Positions 15,897 through 25,406 of a stretch of 48,221 nucleotides of DNA are shown here, in pieces. Below the pieces are notes generated by a model that saw only the letters and a program-made list of their open reading frames with translations, did no database searches and was not told the DNA's origin. A program made the position numbers and the translations under genes. Numbering within the stretch: position 1 is the first letter of the stretch; every line of letters starts with the position of its first letter. The stretch is from an uncultured Clostridia bacterium. GTDB taxonomy: Bacteria; Bacillota; Clostridia; Christensenellales; Borkfalkiaceae. Where the stretch lies: contig CALVMB010000006.1 of the NCBI GenBank assembly GCA_944341895.1, forward strand, positions 1 through 48,221, read 5' to 3'.

Positions 15897-17881
15897 AACG
15901 ACTGACCAAAATTCTTTGCATAGGGCTGGGCATTGTCATGGCAATTTCGCTGGCGGCTTGCAGCCGCGGAAAAGAGGAAGGGGACGCGCACGTCGACATC
16001 GACTCATACACTGTCGGCTATACCGATCACTGCATGTTTGAAAACGGCGCGACCGCGTATAAGATCATTCTCCCCGCGCAGGCGACGGAGTCGGAAAAAT
16101 ATGCGGCGCAGGAACTGTCCGCCATCTTCGAACAGTCCACGGGCAAGGCGCTCCCCGTCCTTGCGGAAGGCGGCGCCGCGGCGCCCTTCATCTCCATCGG
16201 GGACACGGACGCGGCGAAAAGCGCGGGCATCGACCCCAAGGCGCAGCCGCTCGGCAACGGCGGGTTCGTCATCCGCACCGTCGGGGAGAACCTCTACGTG
16301 AATTCGGACACCGAGGCGGGCAAGATCTACGGCGCCCTGTTCTTTGCGGAAAAGAACCTCGGCTACATGTATTACAGCGAGGACGAGATCCGCTACACCC
16401 GTTACGACAGGGTGATGCTGGGCGATTTCGACCTCGCCTATCGCCCCTCGTTCGACGGGCGCAACGTGTTCTCTTATGACACGCTGTACAACGCCGAGAC
16501 CGCCGTGCACCTGCGCCTCAACGGCGTGAGTTCGCTGCGCGACGAAAAATACGGCGAAGCCTCCATGTGGTCTACCCTGCACGACATGTCCAACGTCTTC
16601 CAGTTGCTGTACGTCAAGGACTATTACAACGATCACAAAAAGTGGTTCTACCTCTCGCCGCAGTACCGCGACACCGATTTCTCGCTGATGACGGACAACG
16701 AGTGCTACACCATCGTGCAGAAGCATTCGCAGCTGTGCTACACCGAGGGGTACTACAACGACGACGAAGGCGGCATGTTCGACACCTATGTGCAGAACCT
16801 GATCTCGTACATTCAGAACGAGCCGGACGCGACGCTGTTCATGCTCGGCATGGGCGACAACGAATATTTCTGCGATTGCGACCGCTGCAAAGAGGACATC
16901 GCCAAATACAAAGAGAGCGGCGTCATGCTGCGGTTCGTGAACAAAGTGGCGCGGGAGATCAAACGCTGGCTCAAGGAGGAGAGCGGCACGCCCGACCGCG
17001 AGATCTATCTGGTCGCGTTCGCCTATCTCACCGTCATGGAACCGCCCGTTCGCTACGAAAACAAACAGCCCGTTCCCATCGACGAGAGCGTCGTCGCGGA
17101 GGATAACGTCTGTATCCGCATCGCCCCGCTCACCAATTCCAACTTCTATTGGGCGATCAACGATCCAGAGCACAACAGTTTCATGAACAACAGCATCAGC
17201 GGCTGGCGGCAGATCGCCTCCAACTTCTCCATCTGGGATTACCGCGTGTACTACCACAACGTCGTCGCGCCGTACCCGTACTGGAACACCGTCAAGACCA
17301 ACCTTCTCGTCTATAAGGACATGAACGTGATCGACGTGTACCACCAGGGCATCGCGCAGACGTCGGGCGTGCCGTTCGGCAGGCTGGACGATTACGTGCG
17401 CGCCCGCCTGCTGTACAACCTGGACGCGGACGTCAACGCGCTGGCAAACGACTTCATCGAGCAGTATTACAAACAGGCGGCGCCGTACATCAAGGAGTAC
17501 ATCGCGTACCTGCGCACCTATTACGAGAACCACGTCGTTCCCGCGGGGTACAGCGGCAGCGTCTACACGACGGTGTTCACCAAAGAATTCTGGAGCCTGG
17601 AATTCCTGCTGTCCGTCAAGAACATCTTTGACAGGGCGTACGAGAGCATCGCCGGGCTGGAAGGGGAAGAGTACGAAAAGATGAAGGGCCGCATCGACGT
17701 GGAGAGCCGCTTCTATCGCTTCGGGCTGCTCGAACTGTATCCGTCCTACTTCACCAAGCCGCAGATCGCGGCCATGATCGCGGACTGGGAAAATGCAAAC
17801 GTCTTCAATCCGCTGTTGCAGAACGAGGTGCGCGTGGATATTTCGACCAAGGTCGACGAGTGGAAAGCATTGCTGAAATAA
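15893..17881 (+). CDS. DUF4838 domain lipoprotein
   Basis: 662 residues. A signal peptide ends in a lipobox (ISLAACS, cysteine near residue 23), so it is lipid-anchored outside the cell. The N-terminal 60-170 region has the ATESEKYAAQELSAIFEQSTGK pattern and the GNGGFVIRTVGENLYV strand typical of the small domain before GH20/GH67-like catalytic barrels. The central part matches DUF4838: YLSPQYRDTD, FMLGMGDNEYFCDCDRCK and later RIAPLTNSNFYWAIND. DUF4838 proteins resemble alpha-glucuronidase and hexosaminidase barrels, but their activity is largely undefined. Position between the secreted binder and a GH20-like gene points to extracellular glycan trimming. The start overlaps the previous stop (ATGA). 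Confidence 0.8.
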   Translation: MKRLTKILCIGLGIVMAISLAACSRGKEEGDAHVDIDSYTVGYTDHCMFENGATAYKIILPAQATESEKYAAQELSAIFEQSTGKALPVLAEGGAAAPFISIGDTDAAKSAGIDPKAQPLGNGGFVIRTVGENLYVNSDTEAGKIYGALFFAEKNLGYMYYSEDEIRYTRYDRVMLGDFDLAYRPSFDGRNVFSYDTLYNAETAVHLRLNGVSSLRDEKYGEASMWSTLHDMSNVFQLLYVKDYYNDHKKWFYLSPQYRDTDFSLMTDNECYTIVQKHSQLCYTEGYYNDDEGGMFDTYVQNLISYIQNEPDATLFMLGMGDNEYFCDCDRCKEDIAKYKESGVMLRFVNKVAREIKRWLKEESGTPDREIYLVAFAYLTVMEPPVRYENKQPVPIDESVVAEDNVCIRIAPLTNSNFYWAINDPEHNSFMNNSISGWRQIASNFSIWDYRVYYHNVVAPYPYWNTVKTNLLVYKDMNVIDVYHQGIAQTSGVPFGRLDDYVRARLLYNLDADVNALANDFIEQYYKQAAPYIKEYIAYLRTYYENHVVPAGYSGSVYTTVFTKEFWSLEFLLSVKNIFDRAYESIAGLEGEEYEKMKGRIDVESRFYRFGLLELYPSYFTKPQIAAMIADWENANVFNPLLQNEVRVDISTKVDEWKALLK

Positions 17882-17883
17882 GT

Positions 17884-19524
17884 ATGAAGATCAAAGCATT
17901 TGACGAGTTCGGCATCATGCTCGGTTGCGCCGCCAACGCGGTGCCGCGCATCGAGACGCTGGAAAAATACGCGGACGTCATGGCGGCGCTCGGCTACAAC
18001 GCGCTGTACCTGGAAACGGCGGATACCTACAAGATCGAGGGCGAGCCCTATTTCGGGTACATGCGCGGCGGCTACACCAAAGAGGAGATCCGCCGCCTGG
18101 ACGCATACTGCGCGGCGCGCGGCATCGAACTGGTGCCCGCCATCCAGACGCTGGCGCATCTGCATTTCCTCAAAAATTACGAGCGCTACCGCCCGCTCAT
18201 CGACGTGGAAGATATCCTTCTCGCCGAAGAGGAGCAGACGTACGCGCTCATCGACAAGATGTTCGCGGCGATCGCGGAAATGTACACCTCGCGCCGCGTC
18301 AACATCGGCATGGACGAGGCGTACCTGCTCGGCGCGGGCAAATACCTGTATCGGCACGGCTACCGCGACCGCACGGAGATCATGCTCGCGCACCTGCAAA
18401 AGGTGCTCGCCATCGCGGAAAAATACGGGTTCCGCTGCGAGATGTGGTCGGATATGTTCTTTCACGCGATCAGCGGCGGCAACGTGTACGAGGCGGAGGG
18501 CAAGTCCGTCCCGCCCGAGTGGAAAGCGCGCGTGCCGAAAAACCTCAAACTGGTGTACTGGGAATATTTCGTGCCCGATGCCGAAAAGTGCGGGCGCATG
18601 ATCGACATGCACCGCGCGATCTCGGACAACGTCAAGTATGCGGGGACCTTTTTCCGCTGGCACGGCGTCGCGCCCGCAAACGCGTTTACCAACAAGGTGA
18701 TGAAGCGCGCGCTCACCGCCTGCAAGGACAGAAAGGTGCGCGACGTGTTCTTCGCGCTGTGGGCGGATTACGGCGGCGGCGCGAGCATCTTTGCCATGCT
18801 CCCCGCCATGTACGAACTGAGCCGTTTTGCGGAAAACGATTGCCGCGACGGCGGCACGGAGCGCGGCGGGTTCGAAAGGCTGTTCGGCGTCCCGTACGAG
18901 GATTTCGCCCTTCTGGACGCGCTCAACTATCCCGCCACCGATTTCGGCACCAAAAAGGTCAGCGATCACAGGCTGAACAACAAGAGTTTTTTCTATCTGT
19001 ACAACGACGTGTTTTACGGCACCTTCGACAGTCTGCTCAAAGGCGGCATCTCCGCGCAGTACGCAAACGTGCGCGACCGTCTCAGGGAGGTGAACGCGGG
19101 GGAGTATTCCTACCTGTTCGATACGCTCGCCGCGCTCGCCGACGTGCTGTCCGTCAAAGCGGAACTGGGCAAGCGCATCCGCACGGCGTACGGCAAGGGG
19201 GACAAGCAGGCGCTGCGCGCGATCGCGGAAGGGGACATCCCCGCCCTGCTGAAAAAACTCGGCGCCTATTGTGCGGCGTTCGAACGCCAGTGGATGAAGG
19301 AAAACAAGCCGTTCGGGTTCGAGGCGCAGAACATCCGCCTCGGCGGGCTGAAAGAACGGCTCGCGTACGCAAAGCGCACGCTGGAAGGATATCTCGGCGG
19401 CGGGCTCGACCGCATCGCGGAACTGGAAGAGCCGCAGCAGCCCTTCGGGTTTTCCCCGTCACAGGATGAAGACAGTTATCAGATCACGCGTTACCTGCCC
19501 GCGGTGACGCACGGGTTTTTATGA
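17884..19524 (+). CDS. GH20-like beta-hexosaminidase, cytoplasmic
   Basis: 546 residues with no signal peptide. A TIM-barrel start is visible (FDEFGIMLGCAANAVPRIET, then ALGYNALYLETADTYKIEG). The GH20 Asp-Glu pair occurs in NIGMDEAYLLG as D144-E145; in GH20 the Glu is the acid/base and the Asp orients the substrate N-acetyl group. A helical C-terminal region of about 200 residues follows. It resembles the GH20 branch without an N-terminal helper domain. ATG 17884 lies 2 nt after the previous stop with no strong Shine-Dalgarno, so translation is probably coupled; GTG 17860 is an alternative. The substrate is presumably an imported hexosaminide, but other specificities are possible. Confidence 0.75.
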   Translation: MKIKAFDEFGIMLGCAANAVPRIETLEKYADVMAALGYNALYLETADTYKIEGEPYFGYMRGGYTKEEIRRLDAYCAARGIELVPAIQTLAHLHFLKNYERYRPLIDVEDILLAEEEQTYALIDKMFAAIAEMYTSRRVNIGMDEAYLLGAGKYLYRHGYRDRTEIMLAHLQKVLAIAEKYGFRCEMWSDMFFHAISGGNVYEAEGKSVPPEWKARVPKNLKLVYWEYFVPDAEKCGRMIDMHRAISDNVKYAGTFFRWHGVAPANAFTNKVMKRALTACKDRKVRDVFFALWADYGGGASIFAMLPAMYELSRFAENDCRDGGTERGGFERLFGVPYEDFALLDALNYPATDFGTKKVSDHRLNNKSFFYLYNDVFYGTFDSLLKGGISAQYANVRDRLREVNAGEYSYLFDTLAALADVLSVKAELGKRIRTAYGKGDKQALRAIAEGDIPALLKKLGAYCAAFERQWMKENKPFGFEAQNIRLGGLKERLAYAKRTLEGYLGGGLDRIAELEEPQQPFGFSPSQDEDSYQITRYLPAVTHGFL

Positions 19525-21956
19525 GCATGCGGAGCGGATATTTCGACAAACAACGGTTGGGCGGCTATACCATCACCGACCCCGACCTCAAATATTCCTA
19601 TCAGTACAACCTGCTGAACGGCGACATCCACGTGAAATTGGACCAGAACGGACCCATCTCGGTGCAGGCGGCGCCGCCCTGCGGGCTGATGCTGTTGCGG
19701 CGGGAACAGGGGGAAAAATACAGCAAATGGCTGACCTTTGTGCGCGTCGGCGGAAAACTGTATTCCAATTTTGCGCGCCCCGGAACGGAGCGCCCGCAAA
19801 AAACGGAGATCTCCTTTCTGCCCGAACGGGCGCAGTATCGGTACGAGTATGCGGGCTTGCGCCTGGTCACGACGCTGTTTGTGCCCGCGCGCGGCGGCGA
19901 CGCCGTGTGCACCGTCGAGGTGACGAACACGGGCAGAGCCGAGCGTACCTTCGAGGCGTTCGCGCAGGCGATGCCGCTGCTTGCGCCCGTGAACGCCGCC
20001 CCCTGGGACAAACCCGAATGGTATGTGCGCGCGTCCGTCCATCACGACGCGGAAAAAAATCTCACCTTTTTCGGCAGGCGGATGGACCCGCGCGGCGACG
20101 CGTCCGCGCGCCGCAACGTCGCCATGTTCATGAGCGGCGAAGGGGTGCTCTGCGCCGAATACCTCATGGAAGAGTACGAGGGCGCGGGCGATTTTTACGC
20201 GCCGGACGCCCTTGCAAAGGAATGCTGGAATTACGATTTTTCTTGCGATCTGCCCTTCGGCGAACGCGGCGCGCGCAACAGCGTGGCGGGGTTCCCGTGC
20301 GTGTTTGCCGCAAAGTACGCGTTCTCTCTGCGCGCGGGCGAGAGCCGCACACTCACGCAGGTGCTGTCCGTCTTGCCGCAGAACGGGGGCGAGATCCCCG
20401 CGGAAAGCGAGGCGGAAGCGCGCAAGCGGTATTTTTCCGCAGGATATCGGGAAAGCGCCCTCGGCGCGGTGCGTGCGGAGTGGGAACGCCTCCTGGCGCG
20501 CAATGCGGTTCGCACGCGCGACGGGCAGTTCGACCGCTACGTCAACGGATTTCTGCCCCTGCAGATGCGGTGGGTCTCCGTGCTCGACCGCGGCTGGCCG
20601 ACGGGCATGCGCGGCACGCGCGACGCGTCCAACGACGGCATGGGCATGTTGCAGTACGACTGCGCGTTTGCCCGCAAGGTGCTTTTGCACCTGTTCGAAT
20701 GCCAGTGCCGCGACGGGAAATTCCTGCGGCAGGTCGGGCAGGACCGCAAAGGCCCGCACGACATGCGCGCGTATGTGGACGGCGGGGTGTTCGCTCTCGA
20801 ATTTCTGTACGAATACCTCTGTTATACCAAAGAATTTTCCCTGCTGGACGAGCGGGCGGGGTACAGCGACGGCGAAGAGCGGGACAGCATCGAAGAACAC
20901 GTCCTGCGCGCGCTCGGCTATTACGCGGATGCGGAGAACATCGGCGCGGACGGGCTGTGCAAGATCCGCGAAGGGGACTGGTTCGACGGCGTCAACCGCG
21001 CGGGCCTCGCGGGGCGCGGGGAGAGCGTGACCGTCAGCTGCCAGTTTTATATGGCGGTGCGTTACGCCAAGGCGATGTTTGCCGCGGCGGGGAAACGGGC
21101 ACTGCCCGCCCGCATCGAACAGGCGGCGGAGCGCGCCGCGGAAGGGGTGCGCGCGCTGGCGTTCAACCGCGAAGGCTTTTTCAACGGGCTGAAAAACGAC
21201 GACGGGGACTGGATCTTTTCGGACCGCGACCCCGACGGCGCGGCGCGCATGTACGCGGTGCCCAATGCGTTCGCCCTGTTTACGGGGGTGGCGACGCAGG
21301 AACAGTCCGACCGCGTTTTGCAAAATTTCGCGCGCCTGCGCTCCGAGATCGGCTACAAACTGTTCAGCCCGCCCTTTGCGGGCGGCATGGACTGCGTGGG
21401 GCGCATCGCCTGCGGCGACGTTGCGGCGGGGCTTTTGGGCAATTCCACCGTGTACAACCACGGTTCGCAGGGCTTTTTGTGCCGCGCCTGCTGTGCGGCG
21501 GGCGACGCCGCGATGGCGGAGGACGTGCTCGGCTGGCTGTTGCCGTACGACGCCGCGCGCCATCCCGAATCGGAGACGGGGGCGCCGCCGTACGCGATCG
21601 TCAACTGTTACCAGGACGTGATCCCTTTCCGCTGCCGTGCGGGGGCTTCCTTCCTGACGGGCGCGGTGGCGATGGCGGTGCGCATCGTGTACAACTTTAT
21701 GTTCGGCATCCGTCCCTGCGCGGAAGGGATCGCCGTCGCGCCCTGTCTGACGGACAGATACGACGGGGCGGAAGTGCTGTACGATTATCGCGGAAAGAGC
21801 CTGCGGTTCGTGTACAGGAAACGGGGCGCCCTGCGCGTGTTTGCGGGCGGGCGTGCCTGTGAAGGCAGGGCGGCGGACGCGCTCACGGGGCGGGAAGTGC
21901 CCCTGCTTTCCGAAGCCGATCTGACGGACGGCAGTCAATTCGAAATCTGGTTCTGA
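19521..21956 (+). CDS. GH94-like glycoside phosphorylase
   Basis: 811 residues, the usual size for GH94 inverting phosphorylases, which split beta-linked disaccharides with phosphate into a sugar 1-phosphate and a free sugar. The N-terminal beta-sandwich opens with GGYTITDPDLKYSYQYNLLN. An (alpha/alpha)6 barrel follows, with RGTRDASNDGMG near residue 363, DWFD with the presumed catalytic acid D489 (D490 in Cellvibrio cellobiose phosphorylase), and VYNHGSQGF near residue 650, a phosphate-side motif. The canonical DWND is DWFD here, which may reflect a new specificity. No signal peptide. The start overlaps the GH20 stop (ATGA). Phosphorolysis would save ATP on imported oligosaccharides. Confidence 0.82.
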   Translation: MSMRSGYFDKQRLGGYTITDPDLKYSYQYNLLNGDIHVKLDQNGPISVQAAPPCGLMLLRREQGEKYSKWLTFVRVGGKLYSNFARPGTERPQKTEISFLPERAQYRYEYAGLRLVTTLFVPARGGDAVCTVEVTNTGRAERTFEAFAQAMPLLAPVNAAPWDKPEWYVRASVHHDAEKNLTFFGRRMDPRGDASARRNVAMFMSGEGVLCAEYLMEEYEGAGDFYAPDALAKECWNYDFSCDLPFGERGARNSVAGFPCVFAAKYAFSLRAGESRTLTQVLSVLPQNGGEIPAESEAEARKRYFSAGYRESALGAVRAEWERLLARNAVRTRDGQFDRYVNGFLPLQMRWVSVLDRGWPTGMRGTRDASNDGMGMLQYDCAFARKVLLHLFECQCRDGKFLRQVGQDRKGPHDMRAYVDGGVFALEFLYEYLCYTKEFSLLDERAGYSDGEERDSIEEHVLRALGYYADAENIGADGLCKIREGDWFDGVNRAGLAGRGESVTVSCQFYMAVRYAKAMFAAAGKRALPARIEQAAERAAEGVRALAFNREGFFNGLKNDDGDWIFSDRDPDGAARMYAVPNAFALFTGVATQEQSDRVLQNFARLRSEIGYKLFSPPFAGGMDCVGRIACGDVAAGLLGNSTVYNHGSQGFLCRACCAAGDAAMAEDVLGWLLPYDAARHPESETGAPPYAIVNCYQDVIPFRCRAGASFLTGAVAMAVRIVYNFMFGIRPCAEGIAVAPCLTDRYDGAEVLYDYRGKSLRFVYRKRGALRVFAGGRACEGRAADALTGREVPLLSEADLTDGSQFEIWF

Positions 21957-21964
21957 GGTGGGCT

Positions 21965-23239
21965 ATGAAAAAATACGATCTGATCGTGGCGGGCGGAGGA
22001 TTGTCCGGCGTCGCGGCGGCGGTCGCCGCCGCGCGCGAGGGATTGCACGTCCTGATCGTGGAAAAGAATTCCAATCTGGGCGGCGCGGCGAGCAACTGCC
22101 TGATCAATCCGTTCATGAAATATTCGCTGCAAAAAAAGGACGCGCGGGGGGAAGTGTTCTACGAGCAACTCAACTGCGGGCTGTTCAAGGAGATCGTCGA
22201 CAGGCTGCGCCGCGCGGGCGCGCTCAACGAGTCCAACATGTTCAACGTCGCGTTCAACATCGAATACATGAAGATGATCCTCGAAGACCTGTGCGAGGAA
22301 AACGGGGTGGACCTTCTGTACCAGACGACGGTGACGGGCGCGGACGTGCGGGACGGCGTCGTGCGTTCGGTGCGCGTGTTCAACAAGAACGGATTTTCCG
22401 ACTTGTTCGCGGAGTATTTTCTCGACTGCACGGGGGACGGCGACCTGTCCGTCATGGCGGGCGCACCCTTCCGCCTGGGCAGGGACGAGGACCATCTCTG
22501 CCAGCCGATGACGCTGTGTTTCTGGGTGTCCAACGTGGACATGGAACAGTTCGCCAAGGACAGGCCGCTCATCAACGGAAAATACAAGGAGTGGCAGGAA
22601 CAGGGCAAGATCAAAAACCCGCGCGAGAACGTGCTCATCTTCCGCCACGTCGCGCCGGGCATTCTGCACTTCAACACGACGCGCGTCATCAACCGCAACC
22701 CCGTGGACGCCTTCGATCTGACCATGGCGCAGCGCGAAGCGCGCAAGCAGGTGTTCGAGATGTTCGGGTTCCTGCAACAGAGTTTTGAAAGTTTCAAGGA
22801 TGCGGTCCTGCTCATGTCCGCGCCCGAGATCGGCGTGCGCGAGAGCCGCATGATCGACGGGGAATACACCTTCTGCCTGGACGATATCCTCAATTACCGC
22901 AAATTCGAAGATTCCGTCGCCTGCGGCTGTTACGAGGTGGATATCCACAACCCGAGCGGCACGGGCACGCACCTGATCTACCTGAAAAAGGACAACTATT
23001 ACACCATCCCGCTGCGCTGTCTTCTGCCGCGCGGCATGAAAAACCTGATGGTCGCGGGCAGGTGCATCTCCTCCACGCACGAGGCGCAGTCGGCGTACAG
23101 GATCCTGCCCATCGTCTGCAATATCGGCGAGGGGGCGGGGTGTGCCGTCGCCATCGCGCACAAGGAAAACATCCTGCCGCGCGAGGTCGGCGCGGACAAA
23201 CTGCACGCCATGCTGGACCGGTACGGCGCGCGCTATTGA
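21965..23239 (+). CDS. FAD-dependent oxidoreductase
   Basis: 424 residues. The N-terminal dinucleotide-binding motif is GGGLSGVAAAVAAAREG, followed by LIVEKNSNLGG, as in the FAD-dependent oxidoreductase family PF12831. A GDGDLSVMAGAPFR segment lies mid-protein, and NLMVAGRCISSTHEAQSAYR plus a final GEGAGCAVAIA closes the FAD site. These enzymes are frequent in glycan-degradation operons, but their substrates are rarely known; a sugar or cyclitol oxidation/reduction step is inferred. Cytoplasmic. GAGGTG precedes ATG 21965, 8 nt after the phosphorylase stop. Confidence 0.85.
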   Translation: MKKYDLIVAGGGLSGVAAAVAAAREGLHVLIVEKNSNLGGAASNCLINPFMKYSLQKKDARGEVFYEQLNCGLFKEIVDRLRRAGALNESNMFNVAFNIEYMKMILEDLCEENGVDLLYQTTVTGADVRDGVVRSVRVFNKNGFSDLFAEYFLDCTGDGDLSVMAGAPFRLGRDEDHLCQPMTLCFWVSNVDMEQFAKDRPLINGKYKEWQEQGKIKNPRENVLIFRHVAPGILHFNTTRVINRNPVDAFDLTMAQREARKQVFEMFGFLQQSFESFKDAVLLMSAPEIGVRESRMIDGEYTFCLDDILNYRKFEDSVACGCYEVDIHNPSGTGTHLIYLKKDNYYTIPLRCLLPRGMKNLMVAGRCISSTHEAQSAYRILPIVCNIGEGAGCAVAIAHKENILPREVGADKLHAMLDRYGARY

Positions 23240-23249
23240 GGAGGGCGGC

Positions 23250-25406
23250 ATGCAGATCACCGAACGATTCATCAAACTGGATACGCCGCGCACCAGCCTC
23301 ATTTTCCGCCGCTACGACGAACTGCTCGAAACGGTGTACTACGGGCAAAGGGTGCCCGACGCGGAGGATTTCGACATCCTCTCTTCGCACAAACACAAAT
23401 ATGCGCATTCGTGCATCGACGACATCGTCGCGGCGAACATGACCTTTTCCTGTTACGGAATGGGCAACGACCGCAAGTTCTCGCTGTCGGTGAAAAATCA
23501 CGACGGCGGCTATGCCAACAATTTTCTGTTCGTGCGCGCCGAGCGCGCGGAAAAACCGGACATCGACGGGCTTCCTTCTTCGGACGGCGCGGCGGAAACG
23601 CTCGTGCTCGTGTACGAGGACCGCGTCTACGGGCTGGAACTGCGCCAGTATTATTCGGTGTTTGACGATACCGACGCCGTCGCGGTCAGCACGCGGCTGA
23701 TCAACCGCTCGGAGCACGCCGTCGTGCTGCGTTCGCTGGCGAGTTGCCAACTGGACGTCGATGGGAGCGGGTATGAGATCTTTTCCTATTGCGGCACCTG
23801 GGCGCGCGAGCGGTATCGCTCGCGCACCGTCCTGCACACGGGCGCGTTCGAGCAGGGCACCTGCCGCGGCTCGTCCTCGCATGCGGTCAATCCCTTCCTG
23901 CTTCTGCGCCGTCCCGCGCGCATGGGGGGATACCTCGCCTTCAATCTCGTATACAGCGGCAACCACAGGGAATGCGTGGAAAGCACGGCGATGCACACCA
24001 CGCGCATCCTCATCGGCATGGGCGATTCCTGTCTCGAGATCCCGCTGGGCGGCGGCGAACGTTTCCACACGCCCGAGGCGGTCATGCTGTTCGGAAAGCA
24101 CAGGCGGGATATCGCACAGCAGATGCACCGCTTCGTGAACGGGCACATCGTCCCGCGGCGATACCGCGGAGAGCGGCCCGTCGCCGTCAACATCTGGGAA
24201 GCGTGCGGGTTCGATTTCGACCGCGAAAAGGTGCTGGCTTTTGCCGACAGGGCGGCGTCCGTCGGCGCCGAACTGCTGGTCGTGGACGACGGCTGGTTCG
24301 GCAGGCGCAACGACCCGACTTCGTCGCTGGGCGACTGGACGGACAACGAGCAAAAGACGGGCGGACTGCGTTCGCTCGCCGAAGCGGTGCGCGCGAAGGG
24401 ACTGCGGTTCGGCATCTGGATCGAGCCGGAAATGGTCAGCCCGGACAGCGACCTGTACCGCGCCCATCCCGAATACGTCCTGCGCAATCCCGCGCGCAGC
24501 CCCATTCTCATGCGCGATCAGCTGGTTCTCGACCTGGTCCGCCCGGAGGTATCCGACTATCTGTTCGGCTGCATCGAACGGCTGATGGACCTGTGTTCGC
24601 CCGAGTATATCAAATGGGATTTCAACCGCGTGATCACCGACGCGTACCATGCGCCGACGCTGGCGGGGGACGCGTATTCCCTGCAATACTGCAAGGCGCT
24701 GTACGCCTTGCTCGATCGGGTGCTGACCCGCTGGCCGCACCTGCTCATCGAATCGTGCGCGGCGGGCGGCGGGCGGTACGACCTGGGCATACTGCGCTAT
24801 ACGCCGCAGGTCTGGACGAGCGACATGACCGACCCCGTCGAGCGCGCGCACATCCAGGAAGGCACGCTGATCGCCTATCCGCAGAGCACCATGTCCGCGC
24901 ACGTCGCCAGCGAGGTGTGCGTGAAGACGGGCAGACGCACCCGCCTGTGCGACCGCTTTGCGCTCGCGCTGGAAGGGGTGTTCGGGCTGGAATACGACAT
25001 CACGCAGTGCAGGCAGGAAGAACTGGACGAACTGCGGGCACAGATCGCCTTTTATAAAAACTACCGCGACGTCCTGCTGTACGGGGACTATTACCCCGTC
25101 GAGAGCGCCGAGGAGGGCGAAACGGCGGTGCGCGTCGTCGTATCCGCGGACAAATCGCGCGCGGTCGCGGAGATCTTCAAACTGAAACAGGTATTCAACC
25201 GCGAACAGAACCGCTATCGCCTGGAAGGGCTGAACGACGAGGCGACGTACCGCGTGCGCATCTACGGGCAGGAAAGGGAGTTCCGCGCTTCGGGACGGCT
25301 GCTCAATTCGTACGGGCTGGAACTGGACGCCTATTTTCTGAAAGACCGCAGCGGCGTGTATTCCAACGAGATCAACACCCTCGTGCTGGCGATCGAACGA
25401 TGCTGA
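23250..25406 (+). CDS. GH36 alpha-galactosidase
   Basis: 718 residues with the full GH36 layout: N-terminal beta-supersandwich, TIM barrel and a C-terminal beta domain. Barrel landmarks include VVDDGWFGRRND, FGIWIEPEMVSPDSDLY, the nucleophile D457 in YIKWDFNR, the ESCAAGGGRYD loop, and acid/base D525 in WTSDMTDPVER. GH36 enzymes hydrolyse terminal alpha-1,6 (and other) galactosides such as raffinose-type sugars. There is no signal peptide, so it acts on imported sugars. AGGAGGGCGG precedes ATG 23250. The end overlaps the HAD gene by 7 nt. Confidence 0.92.
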   Translation: MQITERFIKLDTPRTSLIFRRYDELLETVYYGQRVPDAEDFDILSSHKHKYAHSCIDDIVAANMTFSCYGMGNDRKFSLSVKNHDGGYANNFLFVRAERAEKPDIDGLPSSDGAAETLVLVYEDRVYGLELRQYYSVFDDTDAVAVSTRLINRSEHAVVLRSLASCQLDVDGSGYEIFSYCGTWARERYRSRTVLHTGAFEQGTCRGSSSHAVNPFLLLRRPARMGGYLAFNLVYSGNHRECVESTAMHTTRILIGMGDSCLEIPLGGGERFHTPEAVMLFGKHRRDIAQQMHRFVNGHIVPRRYRGERPVAVNIWEACGFDFDREKVLAFADRAASVGAELLVVDDGWFGRRNDPTSSLGDWTDNEQKTGGLRSLAEAVRAKGLRFGIWIEPEMVSPDSDLYRAHPEYVLRNPARSPILMRDQLVLDLVRPEVSDYLFGCIERLMDLCSPEYIKWDFNRVITDAYHAPTLAGDAYSLQYCKALYALLDRVLTRWPHLLIESCAAGGGRYDLGILRYTPQVWTSDMTDPVERAHIQEGTLIAYPQSTMSAHVASEVCVKTGRRTRLCDRFALALEGVFGLEYDITQCRQEELDELRAQIAFYKNYRDVLLYGDYYPVESAEEGETAVRVVVSADKSRAVAEIFKLKQVFNREQNRYRLEGLNDEATYRVRIYGQEREFRASGRLLNSYGLELDAYFLKDRSGVYSNEINTLVLAIERC

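Noticed and set aside
19491-21938. 815-codon minus-strand open frame opposite the phosphorylase gene
   Set aside because: Same shadow composition; the plus strand carries clear GH94 motifs and coupling.
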